NCBI GenBank assembly: GCA_022360595.1
Contig: JAKSCN010000110.1
Coordinates: 1-6,021, forward strand
Direction: 5' to 3'
DNA length: 6,021 nucleotides
Origin: Chromatiales bacterium
Lineage (GTDB): Bacteria; Pseudomonadota; Gammaproteobacteria; Chromatiales; Chromatiaceae
Position numbers and translations under genes: made by a program. Positions 5,748-6,021 of this stretch are shown here, piece after piece. Position 1 is the stretch's first letter; each line of letters begins with the position of its first letter. The notes beneath the pieces were generated by a model, which was not told where the DNA came from, searched no databases, and saw only the letters and a list, made by a program, of their open reading frames with translations.

Positions 5748-6021
5748 TTACAGAGCTGAAAGTGGACGAGTAATACCTTCTTTTTCATATATTACAGCCC
5801 CTATTTCGCTATTCAGATGAGCGCAGAGACTATATAGTGCTTCTGGTGTTAGAACGGTACGAAAACCAGTTTCAATATAGCGGTCTAAAATTGCGCCTTG
5901 CAAAGAGATAATTTCCCGCTTCTGCACGCCATCAATAGACAACCCAAACTTGATCGCTTTTTTAACCAATTTCTTAGTGTTGTGTCCATACTTTCTACTA
6001 CTAAGATCAGCAACTGAAACC
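5748..6021 (-). CDS. Unrecognised protein, C-terminal 90 residues, cut by right window edge
   Basis: The frame is open from the right edge to a TAA at 5750-5748, giving 90 visible residues. There is no ATG in frame; a TTG at 5969 could start a 73-residue protein, but the frame continues upstream without a stop and no clear ribosome binding site precedes the TTG, so a longer protein beginning outside is more likely. The upstream part (VADLSSRKYGHNTKKLVKKA) is basic with a helix-turn-helix-like feel, while the rest (containing ILDRYIETGFRTVLTPEALY) looks globular, with no membrane segment. I do not recognise the family. The gene is AT-richer than its neighbours and lies in the low-GC stretch after the tRNA, which suggests acquired DNA. 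It converges on ispB and the tRNA. Confidence 0.6.
   Translation of the reverse strand, partial: VSVADLSSRKYGHNTKKLVKKAIKFGLSIDGVQKREIISLQGAILDRYIETGFRTVLTPEALYSLCAHLNSEIGAVIYEKEGITRPLSAL

Noticed and set aside
5651..5765. Distant 7-bp inverted repeat CCACTTT (5651-5657) and AAAGTGG (5759-5765)
   Set aside because: It is short, more than 100 bp apart, and one arm lies in a coding region; it is expected by chance.
1..6021. Search for CRISPR arrays, insertion sequences, toxin-antitoxin or defence genes
   Set aside because: No regularly spaced repeats, transposase motifs or terminal inverted repeats are visible, and all but the last ORF belong to well-known core families.

Overview
The window is mostly a conserved chromosomal housekeeping region of a gammaproteobacterium. 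The protein sequences read like gammaproteobacterial versions: MurJ, S20, ProB, ObgE, L27, L21 and octaprenyl diphosphate synthase. From memory, the order murJ / rpsT / proB-obgE-rpmA-rplU / ispB matches the Pseudomonas aeruginosa locus, including the divergent ispB. S20 also uses a UUG start codon, as in E. coli. The sequence does not let me name a genus.

Layout from left to right. The 5' two-thirds of murJ (minus strand, running off the left edge) diverges from rpsT (plus strand), with a 179-bp region holding promoters for both. rpsT ends at a Rho-independent terminator that also works in reverse for the converging gene proB. On the minus strand the transcription order is rplU, rpmA, obgE, proB. 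An intrinsic terminator lies between rpmA and obgE, so the ribosomal-protein pair is probably made in excess over ObgE and ProB. ispB (plus strand) diverges from rplU; the region between them carries a good sigma70-type promoter in each direction and a perfect inverted repeat in the rplU leader. A tRNA-Pro(CGG) gene follows ispB after 23 bp.

After the tRNA the character changes. GC content falls to about 36% by my count over 5641-6000, against 67% in a sampled 60-bp stretch of ispB. The only gene there is the 3' end of an unrecognised minus-strand ORF that leaves the right edge. A tRNA 3' end next to AT-rich, unrecognised sequence is the usual picture of an integration site, but no integrase and no second attachment copy lie within the window.

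The genes fit growth-related core functions: lipid II export (MurJ), ribosomal proteins (S20, L21, L27), ribosome assembly GTPase (ObgE), the first step of proline synthesis (ProB), and the ubiquinone side chain (IspB). I found no new multi-gene system. The points most worth checking are the rplU leader hairpin, the rpmA-obgE terminator with its extended outer stem, the ispB-tRNA linkage, and the possible island boundary at the right end.
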